42,899 bases of DNA from Clostridia bacterium (GTDB taxonomy: Bacteria; Bacillota; Clostridia; Oscillospirales; CAG-272). The notes beneath the pieces are model-generated. The model saw nothing but the letters and a program-made list of their open reading frames with translations. It ran no database searches and was not told where the DNA came from. The stretch lies in contig JAFTLE010000004.1 in assembly GCA_017452895.1 (NCBI GenBank), forward strand, positions 1 through 42,899, written 5' to 3'. Made by a program: the position numbers and the translations under genes. Positions 1 to 7,375 of this stretch are shown here, in pieces (the first letter of the stretch is position 1; each line of letters starts with the position of its first letter).

Positions 1-2
1 TC

Positions 3-296
3 ATCACAAAGCCTGATGAAAAGAAAGAGGAAAGGTTGCTTGAGTATAAGGAGCGAAAGCGCATAGAAGCCCAAAAACGCAAGACGCTGAACCGATACAA
101 TAAGGTTGAGGAGCTGATTGAAGCAAACGAGCAAAAGATCGGCGAGCTTGAAAGGCTGTATAACGACCCCGAAATCGCCTCGGACTATACAAAACTCGGT
201 GAAATATCCTCCGAAATCGATACGCTTCATAAAGAGATTGACGATCTTATGAAAGAATGGGAAGCCCTGCAGATGAAAATAGATGAAGGAATTTAA
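3..296 (+). CDS. ABC-F family ATPase, C-terminal end (partial)
   Basis: The reading frame is open from the left edge of the window, so this is the last 97 residues of a longer protein. What is visible is a highly charged, helical stretch (EERLLEYKERKRIEAQKRK, then an ELERLYNDPEIASDY segment) that is typical of the C-terminal coiled-coil extension of ABC-F proteins. These are cytoplasmic duplicated ABC ATPases that act on the ribosome, for example in translation rescue or antibiotic target protection. The ATPase cassettes lie outside the window, so the subtype cannot be named. A weak hairpin (GGTAGA/TCTACC, 325-341) follows the stop codon and may end the transcript. The gap to the next gene is about 120 bases. 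Confidence 0.75.
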   Translation: MTKPDEKKEERLLEYKERKRIEAQKRKTLNRYNKVEELIEANEQKIGELERLYNDPEIASDYTKLGEISSEIDTLHKEIDDLMKEWEALQMKIDEGI

Positions 297-421
297 TACT
301 CAAATCAATTCCAATTTTTGGGTAGATTCACTCTACCGACAGTTGAATTTTCCCACTCAACCATTGGTATGTAGACTTTCGAATGTAAAAAGGCTATACT
401 GAAAGCGGAAAGGAGGTGCCT

Positions 422-1033
422 ATGAATCAGATCAAGATTGGAAAATTTATAGCAGAAAGACGGCGGCTTGCGGGCCTTACCCAAATGCAGTTGGCTGAAA
501 AAATGGGCGTTACGGACAGGGCGGTTTCCAAATGGGAAAACGGCAGGGCGATGCCCGACTCGTCGATTATGCTCGCCCTGTGTGACATGCTTGGGATCAC
601 CGTAAATGATTTATTATGTGGGGAGGTTGTTTCAGTGGAGGATTACAATGAAAAAAACGAGCAGATTATGATCGAGCTTGCAAAGCAGAAGGAGGATGCC
701 GACCGCCGTCTTCTGTCACTTGAGATCGTGATCGGTATGATGTCGGTTCTGTTTTTGCTCGCGATGAATATGATCGCGGCATATATCGAAATGCAGACTT
801 GGCTGCAAATCACACTTGCCGTGTCGGGCTTTGTCATCGGGCTGATCGGCATCGCGTTCGCGATACGGATCGAGCAGGTCGCGGGCTATTACGAATGTAA
901 ACGCTGCGGGCACAAATACGTGCCGAAATACGCCCCCGTGCTTTTTGCAATGCATATGGGCAGAACGCGTTATATGAAATGCCCAAAATGCGGTAAGCAT
1001 TCGTGGCAGACCAAGGCGATTGGAAAAAAATGA
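422..1033 (+). CDS. XRE-family regulator with two membrane segments and a C-terminal zinc ribbon
   Basis: A 203-aa protein. Residues about 4-62 form a Cro/CI-type helix-turn-helix (GLTQMQLAEKMGVTDRAVSKWENG). After a charged linker (about 75-95) come two hydrophobic segments (IVIGMMSVLFLLAMNMIAAY and LQITLAVSGFVIGLIGIAFA). The C-terminus has two Cys pairs (CKRCGHKY and CPKCGKHSW) that look like a zinc ribbon. The family is common in Clostridia; it is inferred to be a membrane-tethered transcription regulator, and its signal is unknown. The start chosen is the ATG at 422, about 4 bases after the AGGAGGT site; a GTG at 416 overlaps that site and is unlikely. A weak promoter (TAGACT-N17-TATACT, 372-400) precedes it. 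A clear terminator follows, so it appears to be monocistronic. Confidence 0.85.
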   Translation: MNQIKIGKFIAERRRLAGLTQMQLAEKMGVTDRAVSKWENGRAMPDSSIMLALCDMLGITVNDLLCGEVVSVEDYNEKNEQIMIELAKQKEDADRRLLSLEIVIGMMSVLFLLAMNMIAAYIEMQTWLQITLAVSGFVIGLIGIAFAIRIEQVAGYYECKRCGHKYVPKYAPVLFAMHMGRTRYMKCPKCGKHSWQTKAIGKK

Positions 1034-1035
1034 TG

Positions 1036-1062
1036 AAAAAGGTCCCATCTTGGGACCTTTTC
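1036..1062 (+). terminator. Intrinsic terminator after the XRE regulator
   Basis: Seven-base GC-rich arms GGTCCCA (1041-1047) and TGGGACC (1051-1057) are flanked by an A-run and followed by TTTTCT. It begins just after the stop codon of the upstream gene. Confidence 0.85.
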
Positions 1063-1080
1063 TCTTTGTAGATTTTTTAC

Positions 1081-1109
1081 TTGACAAAAACCTTTAGATT
1101 TGTTAAAAT
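1081..1109 (+). promoter_or_regulatory. Sigma-A promoter of the InlB-repeat lipoprotein gene
   Basis: A consensus -35 TTGACA (1081-1086), exactly 17 bases of spacer and -10 TAAAAT (1104-1109), preceded by TGT, which fits an extended -10. The ribosome binding site GGAGG follows at 1141. Confidence 0.85.
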
Positions 1110-1151
1110 AATATTGTATTATGGCTAAGAATACTCTTTTGGAGGTTTTTT

Positions 1152-2198
1152 ATGCGAAAGATCGGTTTGATTTTTCTGGTGCTTGTGCTTGCCCTGCTGA
1201 CGCTATCTCTTGCATCCTGCGGCGACGACGAGCAGCCAACTTCCCCCACGGCCTACACCATTACCTATGAATGTGACGGTGGCATCCTTGCCAACGGCGG
1301 CGCGGAATCCTACGTTGCTTCAAAGACCAAGACGCTTCCCATCGCCGTGAAAACGGGCTACACCTTCCTCGGCTGGTATGAGTCGCCTGATTTTACGGGT
1401 GAGCCCCTCGTCACCACGGAGGGCAAAAGCGAGAATCTCGTTTTGTATGCGAAATGGGAGCCCATCACCGTTAAGATTCAATTTTACATAGCAGATGTTC
1501 TCTTCAGCACGCAAGAAATCTCCTACGGCGGTAGCGCAACGCTTCCGTTGCCCGCTGAGATTGCCGACAGCATTCCTGAGGGCAAGGTCTTCCTTGGCTG
1601 GGATGGTCCCTACACGGGATTGACCGCGGACACGAAGATTCATGCAAAGCTTGAGGATGTGCAGACCCCGCCCGTCGATCCAGAGGATCCTGAAGACCCC
1701 GAAAATCCCGAGAATCCAGACCCCCCCGCGCCGCCTGCCGTTACGCATACAATCCTTTATAACACAAACGGCGGTACGCTGAACGCACCCGTGACGAGTT
1801 ATACGGAGGGAGACGTCATTACGCTTCCCGTGCCTGAGGAGCGTAAGGGCTCTACCTTCATCGGCTGGTATACCTCGCAGAGCTTTGAGGGTGAGCCGAT
1901 CACGACGACCGAGGGGTGCACCGCCGATCTCGTTCTGTACGCGAAGTGGGAGGTAAAGACCTATGAGGTCACCTTCTGGTTCAGAAACCCCAAGACGGGC
2001 AGAGACGAGCAGATCGGTGAGGCGCAGATCGTTCCCTACGGCGGTGACGCAGTTCCGCCCGCTGAAAAGACCTTTATGCCGAGCGGCTACAGCTTGATCG
2101 GATGGCAGCATCAGGGCTATAAGAACATCACCTCCGACCGCAAGATCATCGCCTTGATTCTGGAGGGGGACGACAAGTGGTCCTCAACCATCAACTGA
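1152..2198 (+). CDS. Secreted lipoprotein with four InlB B-repeat-like (Flg_new type) units
   Basis: A 348-aa protein with a lipoprotein signal peptide: a hydrophobic core, then the lipobox L20-A-S-C23, so it should be lipid-anchored outside the cell. Two full repeat units (about residues 35-104 and 200-268) share GYTFLGWYESPDF/STFIGWYTSQSFEGEP and end in LVLYAKWE, the hallmark of InlB B-repeats (Flg_new/List_Bact_rpt). Two more divergent units end in the GW(D/Q) motif. A Pro/Glu/Asp linker (PEDPEDPENPENPDPP, about 175-195) separates the halves. B-repeats serve as spacers or adhesion modules on clostridial surface proteins; the ligand here is unknown. The last unit and tail (SDRKIIALIL...KWSSTIN) resemble the end of the secreted protein at 19662-20546. 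Confidence 0.85.
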   Translation: MRKIGLIFLVLVLALLTLSLASCGDDEQPTSPTAYTITYECDGGILANGGAESYVASKTKTLPIAVKTGYTFLGWYESPDFTGEPLVTTEGKSENLVLYAKWEPITVKIQFYIADVLFSTQEISYGGSATLPLPAEIADSIPEGKVFLGWDGPYTGLTADTKIHAKLEDVQTPPVDPEDPEDPENPENPDPPAPPAVTHTILYNTNGGTLNAPVTSYTEGDVITLPVPEERKGSTFIGWYTSQSFEGEPITTTEGCTADLVLYAKWEVKTYEVTFWFRNPKTGRDEQIGEAQIVPYGGDAVPPAEKTFMPSGYSLIGWQHQGYKNITSDRKIIALILEGDDKWSSTIN

Positions 2199-2214
2199 TT
2201 GCAAAAAGCAAAAT

Positions 2215-2246
2215 AAAAAACGGCTTCTTTCGGAAGCCGTTTTTTA
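2215..2246. terminator. Bidirectional terminator between the lipoprotein gene and acpP
   Basis: Arms CGGCTTC (2221-2227) and GAAGCCG (2233-2239) with an A-run on one side and a T-run on the other, so it can work for both convergent genes. Confidence 0.9.
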
Positions 2247-2255
2247 TTGAAAGGC

Positions 2256-2486
2256 TTAAGCCTTCACGTGCGTGTTGAGGTACTCTACAACGTCGTTTAC
2301 GGTAGTAAAGCCATGCAGATCCTCGTCGTCAATTACAACGTTAAACTTTTCCTCGCAAAGGAGAATGAGATCGGCAAGCTCAAGAGAGTTGATGCCGAGA
2401 TCGTTTACGAGTTCGGCTTCCGGTTTGATGTCTGCTTCATTTACGCGAAGCTCATCAATCAGCAGCTGCTTCAGGGTTTCAAACAT
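2256..2486 (-). CDS. acpP: Acyl carrier protein
   Basis: A 76-aa acidic protein of typical ACP length and helical pattern. The prosthetic-group site reads DLGINSLELADLI (about residues 30-42); the Ser of NSLE is the expected 4'-phosphopantetheine attachment residue, where most ACPs have DSLE. It would carry acyl chains on its pantetheine arm in cytoplasmic fatty-acid synthesis. No fab genes lie nearby, so a role in another acyl-transfer pathway cannot be excluded. The start ATG has GGAGG 7 bases upstream. A leader of roughly 115 bases separates it from a good promoter at 2607-2635. Confidence 0.88.
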   Translation of the reverse strand: MFETLKQLLIDELRVNEADIKPEAELVNDLGINSLELADLILLCEEKFNVVIDDEDLHGFTTVNDVVEYLNTHVKA

Positions 2487-2606
2487 AAAAAATCCTCCAA
2501 ATTATGTACGGGCGATCTCAAACGCCGTGTCCGCGCGCGGGTGGTTTGTAAGAGATTCTTCTGCCTTGCCGTGCACAAAAGTATTCTTCATACATGCACA
2601 TCGGTT

Positions 2607-2635
2607 ATTTTACTACATTTTTCTCAATTTGTCAA
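2607..2635 (-). promoter_or_regulatory. Sigma-A promoter of acpP
   Basis: On the minus strand: -35 TTGACA (2635-2630), 17-base spacer, -10 TAAAAT (2612-2607). It implies a leader of about 115 bases before the acyl carrier protein start. Confidence 0.75.
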
Positions 2636-2685
2636 CCCTTGTTTGTGAATTCTTTATTTTCTCTTTGCTTTGCCGTATTTTTTCC

Positions 2686-2714
2686 TTGCTTTTTGCAGGG
2701 CGATGTGCTACAAT
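2686..2714 (+). promoter_or_regulatory. Promoter of the NfeD-tailed membrane protein gene
   Basis: -35 TTGCTT (2686-2691), 17-base spacer ending in TGC, and -10 TACAAT (2709-2714), an extended -10 form that recurs in this window. The AAGGAG site follows at 2735. Confidence 0.8.
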
Positions 2715-2747
2715 AAAGGTCGGAGCTTTATAAAAAGGAGTGCCATT

Positions 2748-3824
2748 TTGAAAGAAACGATTGAGGCCGCGCTTCAGCGGCAAAAAAACAGACGGCGCGT
2801 CCTGCGCCTTTTGATCTGTATGCTCACGCTTGCAGCGCTTGCGCTGTCTTTATATCTTGCAAGCCTTGCCATTGGTGGCAGACCGCAGACGCTCCCCGTA
2901 GCACAGGGGCTTGAGGTGCCCGATTTCAGTGCGACCGAGCTGCCGCCCGAATACCTCGAGGGCTATGACCGCAACGTCTATTTTTATAAAACGGCGTCGC
3001 TCGGTGAGATCGTGACCGAGGAAAGCAAGGAGCTCCTCGGTGCTGACGTGTCTTTACTTTACGGTATGCTCATGGCGATGATGCGGGGAGATGCCGATTC
3101 GTATAACGCCTGCTTTACGGCAGAATATACCGACGTTTACGGCAAAGAGGACAGATTCACAGCGCAAAAGCTTTACGATATCAGGCTTGAAAACAAGGGG
3201 GTGCCCGACCCGCAAAGCGGCGCGCGCTGCTATCGGCTGACATACTGTATCTACCGAAATGACGGTACCCTGCGTGCCGATATCGGCAGCGACGAGATAC
3301 GTGAGCAGTATCTTTACGTCGTGGACATAGAGGGGGGCGTTGCAATCAACAACGTCGCCTATAATCTTGGAAATCAAAGAACCGTCTGGGAGGCTTCAAT
3401 GCTACTTTACGTATGGATCACCGTGATTGCGGTTGCGATCATTGCCGAGGTGCTGACTGCAAAGAGGATCGCCGTCTGGCTTCTGCCCGCGGCGGCGTTA
3501 CCGCTCGTTCTTTCACTTTGCCACGTGGATATCCTGTGGCTGCAGCTGCTCCTCTTTTTCCTTCTGTTTGCCGTTGGCGTTCTCATTTACAAGCTGATTT
3601 TGGAAAAACGCTTCAAAAAGGGCGGCATTCCCTCCTACATCGACAGCGTGATCGGTCAGACCTGCACCGTCACCCAGCGCATCGACAACCTTGCGGGGTG
3701 CGGAGAGGTGCGCGTCCACGGCCTTTATTGGGCGGCACGCGCGTGTGACGAGGAGACGGTCTACGAGGAGGGCGAGACGGTTACCGTCGTAGCGGCTGAG
3801 GGCGTCAAGCTGATCTGTAAATAA
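2748..3824 (+). CDS. Membrane protein with a C-terminal NfeD-like OB domain
   Basis: A 358-aa protein. It has an N-terminal membrane anchor (about residues 20-43, VLRLLICMLTLAALALSLYL), an outside domain of about 170 residues with no motif I recognise, then about three membrane segments (about 220-290). The cytoplasmic tail of about 65 residues begins IDSVIGQTCTVTQRIDNLAG and contains VRVHGLYWAARA and EGETVTVVAAEGVKL, which matches the OB fold of NfeD proteins (V-x-G-x-x-W-x-A pattern). NfeD proteins pair with stomatin-like flotillins in membrane quality control; no stomatin gene is adjacent. The chosen start is a TTG at 2748, 7 bases after AAGGAG; a longer frame upstream overlaps the promoter and is rejected. 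Confidence 0.75.
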   Translation: MKETIEAALQRQKNRRRVLRLLICMLTLAALALSLYLASLAIGGRPQTLPVAQGLEVPDFSATELPPEYLEGYDRNVYFYKTASLGEIVTEESKELLGADVSLLYGMLMAMMRGDADSYNACFTAEYTDVYGKEDRFTAQKLYDIRLENKGVPDPQSGARCYRLTYCIYRNDGTLRADIGSDEIREQYLYVVDIEGGVAINNVAYNLGNQRTVWEASMLLYVWITVIAVAIIAEVLTAKRIAVWLLPAAALPLVLSLCHVDILWLQLLLFFLLFAVGVLIYKLILEKRFKKGGIPSYIDSVIGQTCTVTQRIDNLAGCGEVRVHGLYWAARACDEETVYEEGETVTVVAAEGVKLICK

Positions 3825-3857
3825 GAAAAAAGGCATCTCTTGATGCCTTTTTTCTTA
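3822..3857. terminator. Bidirectional terminator
   Basis: A 16-base perfect inverted repeat with an A-run and a T-run at its ends (GGCATC core, 3832-3837, pairing with GATGCC, 3842-3847). It ends the NfeD-type gene on the plus strand and also the gene remnant on the minus strand, whose stop codon lies inside it. Confidence 0.9.
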
Positions 3858-4151
3858 TACGTAGTTTTTTTCGTCGATCTCGAGCTTCGTGCGGGCTCCA
3901 AAAACGTATTCAGGCGTGTCGCCAAAGTGTACCGCCAGAAAATCAGATCCCTCAAAGCGGATGTGATGCGTACCGATCGCGGTGTCGATTGAGAGGGAGT
4001 TGCCGCGCTAAAGCCGTCCCTGTGCCGTAAAAATCACGGAGCTGTCCTCAAAGAGGGCGTAGCCGTCACCCGCGCCGCGCGCAATGCCGTTTTGATCCAG
4101 CGCCGCAAGCACCTGCAAGACGGGAACGATCAGGATCCCCTTTTGTCTCAA
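3855..4151 (-). pseudogene. Remnant of a protein-coding gene with an in-frame TAG
   Basis: A coherent 98-codon frame runs leftward and ends in TAA at 3857-3855. It is broken by one amber codon at 4010-4008 (codon 48). Segments on both sides read like protein (LIVPVLQVLAALDQNG, GDGYALFEDSSVIF before; NSLSIDTAIGTHHIRFEGSD, VHFGDTPEYVFGARTKLEID after). No proper start codon or ribosome binding site precedes it; a consensus promoter (4163-4190) sits so close that the transcript would start only a few bases before the frame. I infer a 5'-truncated gene with a nonsense mutation. I do not recognise the family. The rest of 3858-4257 holds only this remnant and two promoters. Confidence 0.6.
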
Positions 4152-4162
4152 AGTTCGTTTTC

Positions 4163-4190
4163 ATTATATAGGGTTTTTGGGCATTGTCAA
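4163..4190 (-). promoter_or_regulatory. Consensus promoter facing the gene remnant
   Basis: On the minus strand: TTGACA (4190-4185), 16-base spacer, TATAAT (4168-4163). It points at the broken gene at 3855-4151 and lies back to back with the promoter of the aldo/keto reductase, with 8 bases between the two -35 elements. Confidence 0.75.
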
Positions 4191-4198
4191 CAAATATC

Positions 4199-4227
4199 TT
4201 GCAATCTTCAATGACATATGCTACAAT
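4199..4227 (+). promoter_or_regulatory. Promoter of the aldo/keto reductase gene
   Basis: -35 TTGCAA (4199-4204), 17-base spacer ending in TGC, -10 TACAAT (4222-4227). It has the same layout as the promoter at 2686-2714. Confidence 0.8.
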
Positions 4228-4257
4228 GGAATCAAATCAAATACGGAGGCACCTCTT

Positions 4258-5250
4258 ATGGCATATTCCGCAGATCCCAAGCGCTATGAAAAAATGAAAT
4301 ACAATCGGTGCGGCAACAGCGGCTTGAAGCTGCCCGCGCTCTCGCTCGGCCTTTGGCACAACTTCGGCACGGACGACAATTTTGAGAATATGAGGAGTAT
4401 GTGTCGCACCGCCTTTGACGCAGGTGTTACGCACTTTGATATCGCAAACAACTACGGCCCGCTCCCGGGCAGTGCCGAAACGAATTTCGGTATGATTTTA
4501 AAGGAAGACCTCGCGCCCTACCGTGACGAGCTGATCGTCAGCACGAAGGCGGGCTACACGATGTGGGAGGGGCCCTACGGCGACTACGGAAGCCGCAAGT
4601 ATCTGCTCGCCAGCCTTGATGCCAGCCTTTCCCGACTCGGACTTGACTACGTTGATATCTTCTATCATCACAGACCCGACCCCGACACGCCGCTTGAGGA
4701 AACGGTGGGCGCGCTCGCGCACGCGGTCAAAAGCGGTAAGGCACTTTATATCGGACTCTCAAATTACGACGGCGAAACGATGCGCCGCGCGTCAAAGCTC
4801 TTGCGCGAGATGCACGTTCCCTTCGTCATCAATCAGAACAGCTATTCGATCTTTAACCGCACGATCGAGCAAAACGGACTGCTCGATGCCGCGGCAGATG
4901 AGGAAAAGGGTCTCATCCTTTTCAGCCCGCTCGCGCAGGGGCTTCTTACCGACCGCTATCTTGACGGTATTCCTGAGGACAGCCGTATGAGCAAGAACCG
5001 CTTCTTAAAGCCCTCGGTGCTGACGCCCGAGAAGCTGGAGCAGCTCCACGCCCTCAATCATATCGCGCACGAGCGCGGCGAGCGTCTCTCGCAGATGGCA
5101 CTCGCGTGGGCAATGCAGAATCCCACCGTCACGAGCGTGCTGATCGGCGCCTCAAGCGCCGCGCAGATCCGTGAAAATCTCGGCTTCCTCAGCTCCGCCT
5201 CATTTACCGATGAGGAGCTGACTGCCATCGACGACGTCGTTTTCGGTTAA
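4258..5250 (+). CDS. Aldo/keto reductase (YghZ-like)
   Basis: A 330-aa TIM-barrel oxidoreductase. The AKR catalytic set is visible: D61 and Y66 in FDIANNYG, K97 in STKAGY, and H138 in YHHRPDPDTP. The GLSNYD stretch near residue 175 and IGASSAAQIREN near the C-terminus are typical of NADPH-binding AKR proteins. The long N-terminal part with a GSAETNFG segment places it nearest to the YghZ/AKR14-like group, which reduces small aldehydes such as glyceraldehyde 3-phosphate or methylglyoxal; the true substrate is unknown. The start ATG at 4258 has GGAGG 8 bases before it and follows a good promoter. It is a single-gene transcript, convergent with an AraC-type regulator that may or may not control it. 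Confidence 0.88.
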   Translation: MAYSADPKRYEKMKYNRCGNSGLKLPALSLGLWHNFGTDDNFENMRSMCRTAFDAGVTHFDIANNYGPLPGSAETNFGMILKEDLAPYRDELIVSTKAGYTMWEGPYGDYGSRKYLLASLDASLSRLGLDYVDIFYHHRPDPDTPLEETVGALAHAVKSGKALYIGLSNYDGETMRRASKLLREMHVPFVINQNSYSIFNRTIEQNGLLDAAADEEKGLILFSPLAQGLLTDRYLDGIPEDSRMSKNRFLKPSVLTPEKLEQLHALNHIAHERGERLSQMALAWAMQNPTVTSVLIGASSAAQIRENLGFLSSASFTDEELTAIDDVVFG

Positions 5251-5252
5251 CG

Positions 5253-5290
5253 AATAAAAAACGCAGAGTGAAAATTCTGCGTTTTTTATT
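5253..5290. terminator. Bidirectional terminator between the aldo/keto reductase and araC-type genes
   Basis: Arms AAAAAACGCAGA and TCTGCGTTTTTT around an 8-base loop. The right arm overlaps the stop region of the leftward AraC-family gene, so it can serve both genes. Confidence 0.85.
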
Positions 5291-6122
5291 TATTTTCCGC
5301 ATCCGCCTTCGGCGATACGCCGAAGCGCGCCTTATACGTACGGTAGAAGGTCGAATATTCGCGGAAGCCGACGGCGGCGGCGACCGTCCCCGCATTTTCC
5401 CCGCCGCGAATGCGTTCCCGCGCCGCAAGCAGGCGCTTGGTCGTGATGTACTCCCACACTGTCGTGCCCGTCGCCTGACGGAACAGACGCGAAAGCTGGG
5501 ATTTGCTCAGGAAAAAGTGGCGACTCAAAACGTCAAGCGATAGTGGCTCCGCAAGGTTTCGGTTGATGTAGGAGATCATACGCGCCACGGTGCGGTTTTG
5601 CTGCGTTTCCTCCTCCTCGCCGAGTGCGATGCGCGCGGCGTACGCTTTATAGATCTCACAAAGGAGCAAAGAGATGCGCGAGCGAAGCTCAAGCTCAACG
5701 CTGATCGGCGACGGCTTGTCCAGCGCAGAGAGGCAGGTACTGTAAAGGTCGCTGCCGAAATGCTCGCGGCGGTACTGATTCATTCGACCGAGCTTGCGCT
5801 CTAAAAATGGCTTCCCGAGCAGTCCCGACGGATCAAGCTCCGAAAGAAACCGCAGACTCAGATTGAGCGTGATGCGCTCGTAGGGAACGTCGTCGATCAC
5901 GCAGAGCATGTGGGCCTCCGACGGGCGCATCAGCATAATGTCACCGGGCTTTAAGATCCACTCGTTTCCCTCGACGAGATACTTGCAGGAGCCGGAGATA
6001 AAATAGTAGATCTCGACCATATCGTGCGTGTGGATCGGAAAGCTCTCCTCACGCGGATGATCGGAATAAACGTAGTGGGCGCAAAGGTCATCGGTTTGGT
6101 AGCGGAAGAGGACGTTGCTCAT
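5286..6122 (-). CDS. AraC-family transcription regulator with N-terminal cupin
   Basis: A 278-aa protein. Residues about 15-85 form a cupin-like sugar-binding domain (HTHDMVEIYYFISG, then LKPGDIMLMRPSEAH). Residues about 180-275 form the double helix-turn-helix AraC domain (LSLDVLSRHFFLSKSQLSRLFR and AGTVAAAVGFREYSTFYRTYKARFG). Such proteins sense a small ligand, often a sugar, and activate catabolic genes in the cytoplasm. The likely target is not obvious: the forward side of the shared intergenic region (6123-6388) has no intact gene, only scraps. The start ATG has AAAGGAG 8 bases upstream and a promoter at 6153-6181. Confidence 0.9.
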   Translation of the reverse strand: MSNVLFRYQTDDLCAHYVYSDHPREESFPIHTHDMVEIYYFISGSCKYLVEGNEWILKPGDIMLMRPSEAHMLCVIDDVPYERITLNLSLRFLSELDPSGLLGKPFLERKLGRMNQYRREHFGSDLYSTCLSALDKPSPISVELELRSRISLLLCEIYKAYAARIALGEEEETQQNRTVARMISYINRNLAEPLSLDVLSRHFFLSKSQLSRLFRQATGTTVWEYITTKRLLAARERIRGGENAGTVAAAVGFREYSTFYRTYKARFGVSPKADAENK

Positions 6123-6152
6123 AAAGCAGCTCCTTTCAAATAGTCTGTTGCT

Positions 6153-6181
6153 ATTATAACACCATATGCGCCGATTTGCAA
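6153..6181 (-). promoter_or_regulatory. Promoter of the AraC-family gene
   Basis: -35 TTGCAA (6181-6176), 17-base spacer, -10 TATAAT (6158-6153) preceded by TGT. The -35 hexamer is its own reverse complement, so it could also serve a weak forward promoter (TGTAAT at 6199-6204). Nothing intact lies downstream on the plus strand before 6388. Confidence 0.8.
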
Positions 6182-6350
6182 TATAAAACGAAAAAAATTG
6201 TAATAGTGTTGCGTATAATAAAGTTGTATAATGAAAAATGATAATATATACCCGAGCAGCCCTTCAATTTTCTTCTCCTGAAGCAGCGGTGCCGTTACCG
6301 CCGTCGGACTACGTCACCTAAAATAATGCCTTCATAAAATACCCTTCTCA

Positions 6351-6381
6351 AAAAGAGTAGGTATTAGATACCTACTCTTTT
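6351..6381. terminator. Terminator of the arginine operon
   Basis: A 13-base perfect stem, AAAAGAGTAGGTA (6351-6363) with TACCTACTCTTTT (6369-6381), loop TTAGA. On the minus strand it follows the argF stop by 8 bases and continues into a T-run. Confidence 0.85.
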
Positions 6382-6388
6382 CAAATAC

Positions 6389-7372
6389 TTATAGGGTTGC
6401 CGCCATCACAGCTTTGATGGTATGCATGCGGTTTTCGGCCTCCTCAAAGACGATCGAGCGTTCGCTCTCAAATACCTCGTCGGTGACCTCCATTGCGTCT
6501 CTGCCAAATTTCTCGCCCATTTCCTTTCCGACCGCGGTCTTAAGATCGTGGTAGGCAGGCAGACAGTGCATAAAGACGGCGCGCGGGGATGCCGCATCCA
6601 TCAACGCCTTGTTGACCTGATACGGCGAAAGCTCCGCGATACGCGTCTCCCAGACCGACACAGGCTCGCCCATCGAGACCCAGACGTCGGTATAAATAAC
6701 GTCAGCATCCTTTACAGCCTTATAAGGGTCCGATTCAAAGGTAATGCTGCCGCCGCTTTCCTTCGCGATCGCGCGGCAGGTATCCGCCAGCTCACGTTCG
6801 GGGAAATACGCCGCGGGCGCACCTGCAACGAAGTGCATACCCATTTTCGCACAACCCACCATCAGCGAGTTGCCCATATTGAAGCGCGCGTCGCCCATAT
6901 ATGCCAGACGAATGCCCTTCAGCGTGCCAAACTGCTCACGAATGGTCAGAAAATCGGCAAGAATCTGCGTCGGATGAAATTCATCGGTCAGTCCGTTCCA
7001 AACGGGGACCTTCGCGTATTTTGCCAGCTCCTCAACGATTGACTGAGAGAAGCCGCGGTACTCGATTCCGTCGTACATACCCGACAGAACGCGTGCCGTG
7101 TCGGCAATGCTCTCCTTCTTTCCGATCTGCGAGCCCGTGGGGTCAAGGTAGGTTGCCCCCATACCGAGATCGCGCGCGGCAACCTCAAAGGCGCAACGCG
7201 TACGCGTGCTGGTCTTCTCAAAGATCAGGGCAACGTTCTTGCCCTCGTGGAGCTTGTGGGGAATACCTGCCTTCTTTTTTGCCTTCAGATCGGCCGCAAG
7301 ATCCAAAAGACCCTCTATCTCCTCTGTCGTATAGTCCAGCAGCTTCAAAAAATCTCTGCCCTTCAAATTCAT
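6389..7372 (-). CDS. argF: Ornithine carbamoyltransferase
   Basis: A 327-aa cytoplasmic enzyme that joins ornithine and carbamoyl phosphate to give citrulline. The carbamoyl-phosphate loop STRTR is at residues 55-59, HPTQ at 133-136, the ornithine-binding SMGE at 233-236, and the catalytic-Cys loop HCLP at 269-272. Length and motif order match anabolic ArgF/ArgI. It is the last gene of argCJBDF; its ribosome binding site AAGGAG lies inside the last codons of argD, 3 bases upstream, so the two are probably translationally coupled. argG and argH are not in the window, so arginine synthesis must be completed elsewhere. A catabolic role is less likely given the biosynthetic operon. Confidence 0.95.
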   Translation of the reverse strand: MNLKGRDFLKLLDYTTEEIEGLLDLAADLKAKKKAGIPHKLHEGKNVALIFEKTSTRTRCAFEVAARDLGMGATYLDPTGSQIGKKESIADTARVLSGMYDGIEYRGFSQSIVEELAKYAKVPVWNGLTDEFHPTQILADFLTIREQFGTLKGIRLAYMGDARFNMGNSLMVGCAKMGMHFVAGAPAAYFPERELADTCRAIAKESGGSITFESDPYKAVKDADVIYTDVWVSMGEPVSVWETRIAELSPYQVNKALMDAASPRAVFMHCLPAYHDLKTAVGKEMGEKFGRDAMEVTDEVFESERSIVFEEAENRMHTIKAVMAATL

Positions 7373-7375
7373 AGC

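Noticed and set aside
416..421. GTG start for the first XRE gene
   Set aside because: It overlaps the AGGAGGT site itself; the ATG at 422 is correctly placed.
6238..6321. Short plus-strand frame of 27 codons divergent from the AraC gene
   Set aside because: It has no ribosome binding site and no recognisable family; it may be a scrap of a lost gene but is not supportable as a CDS.
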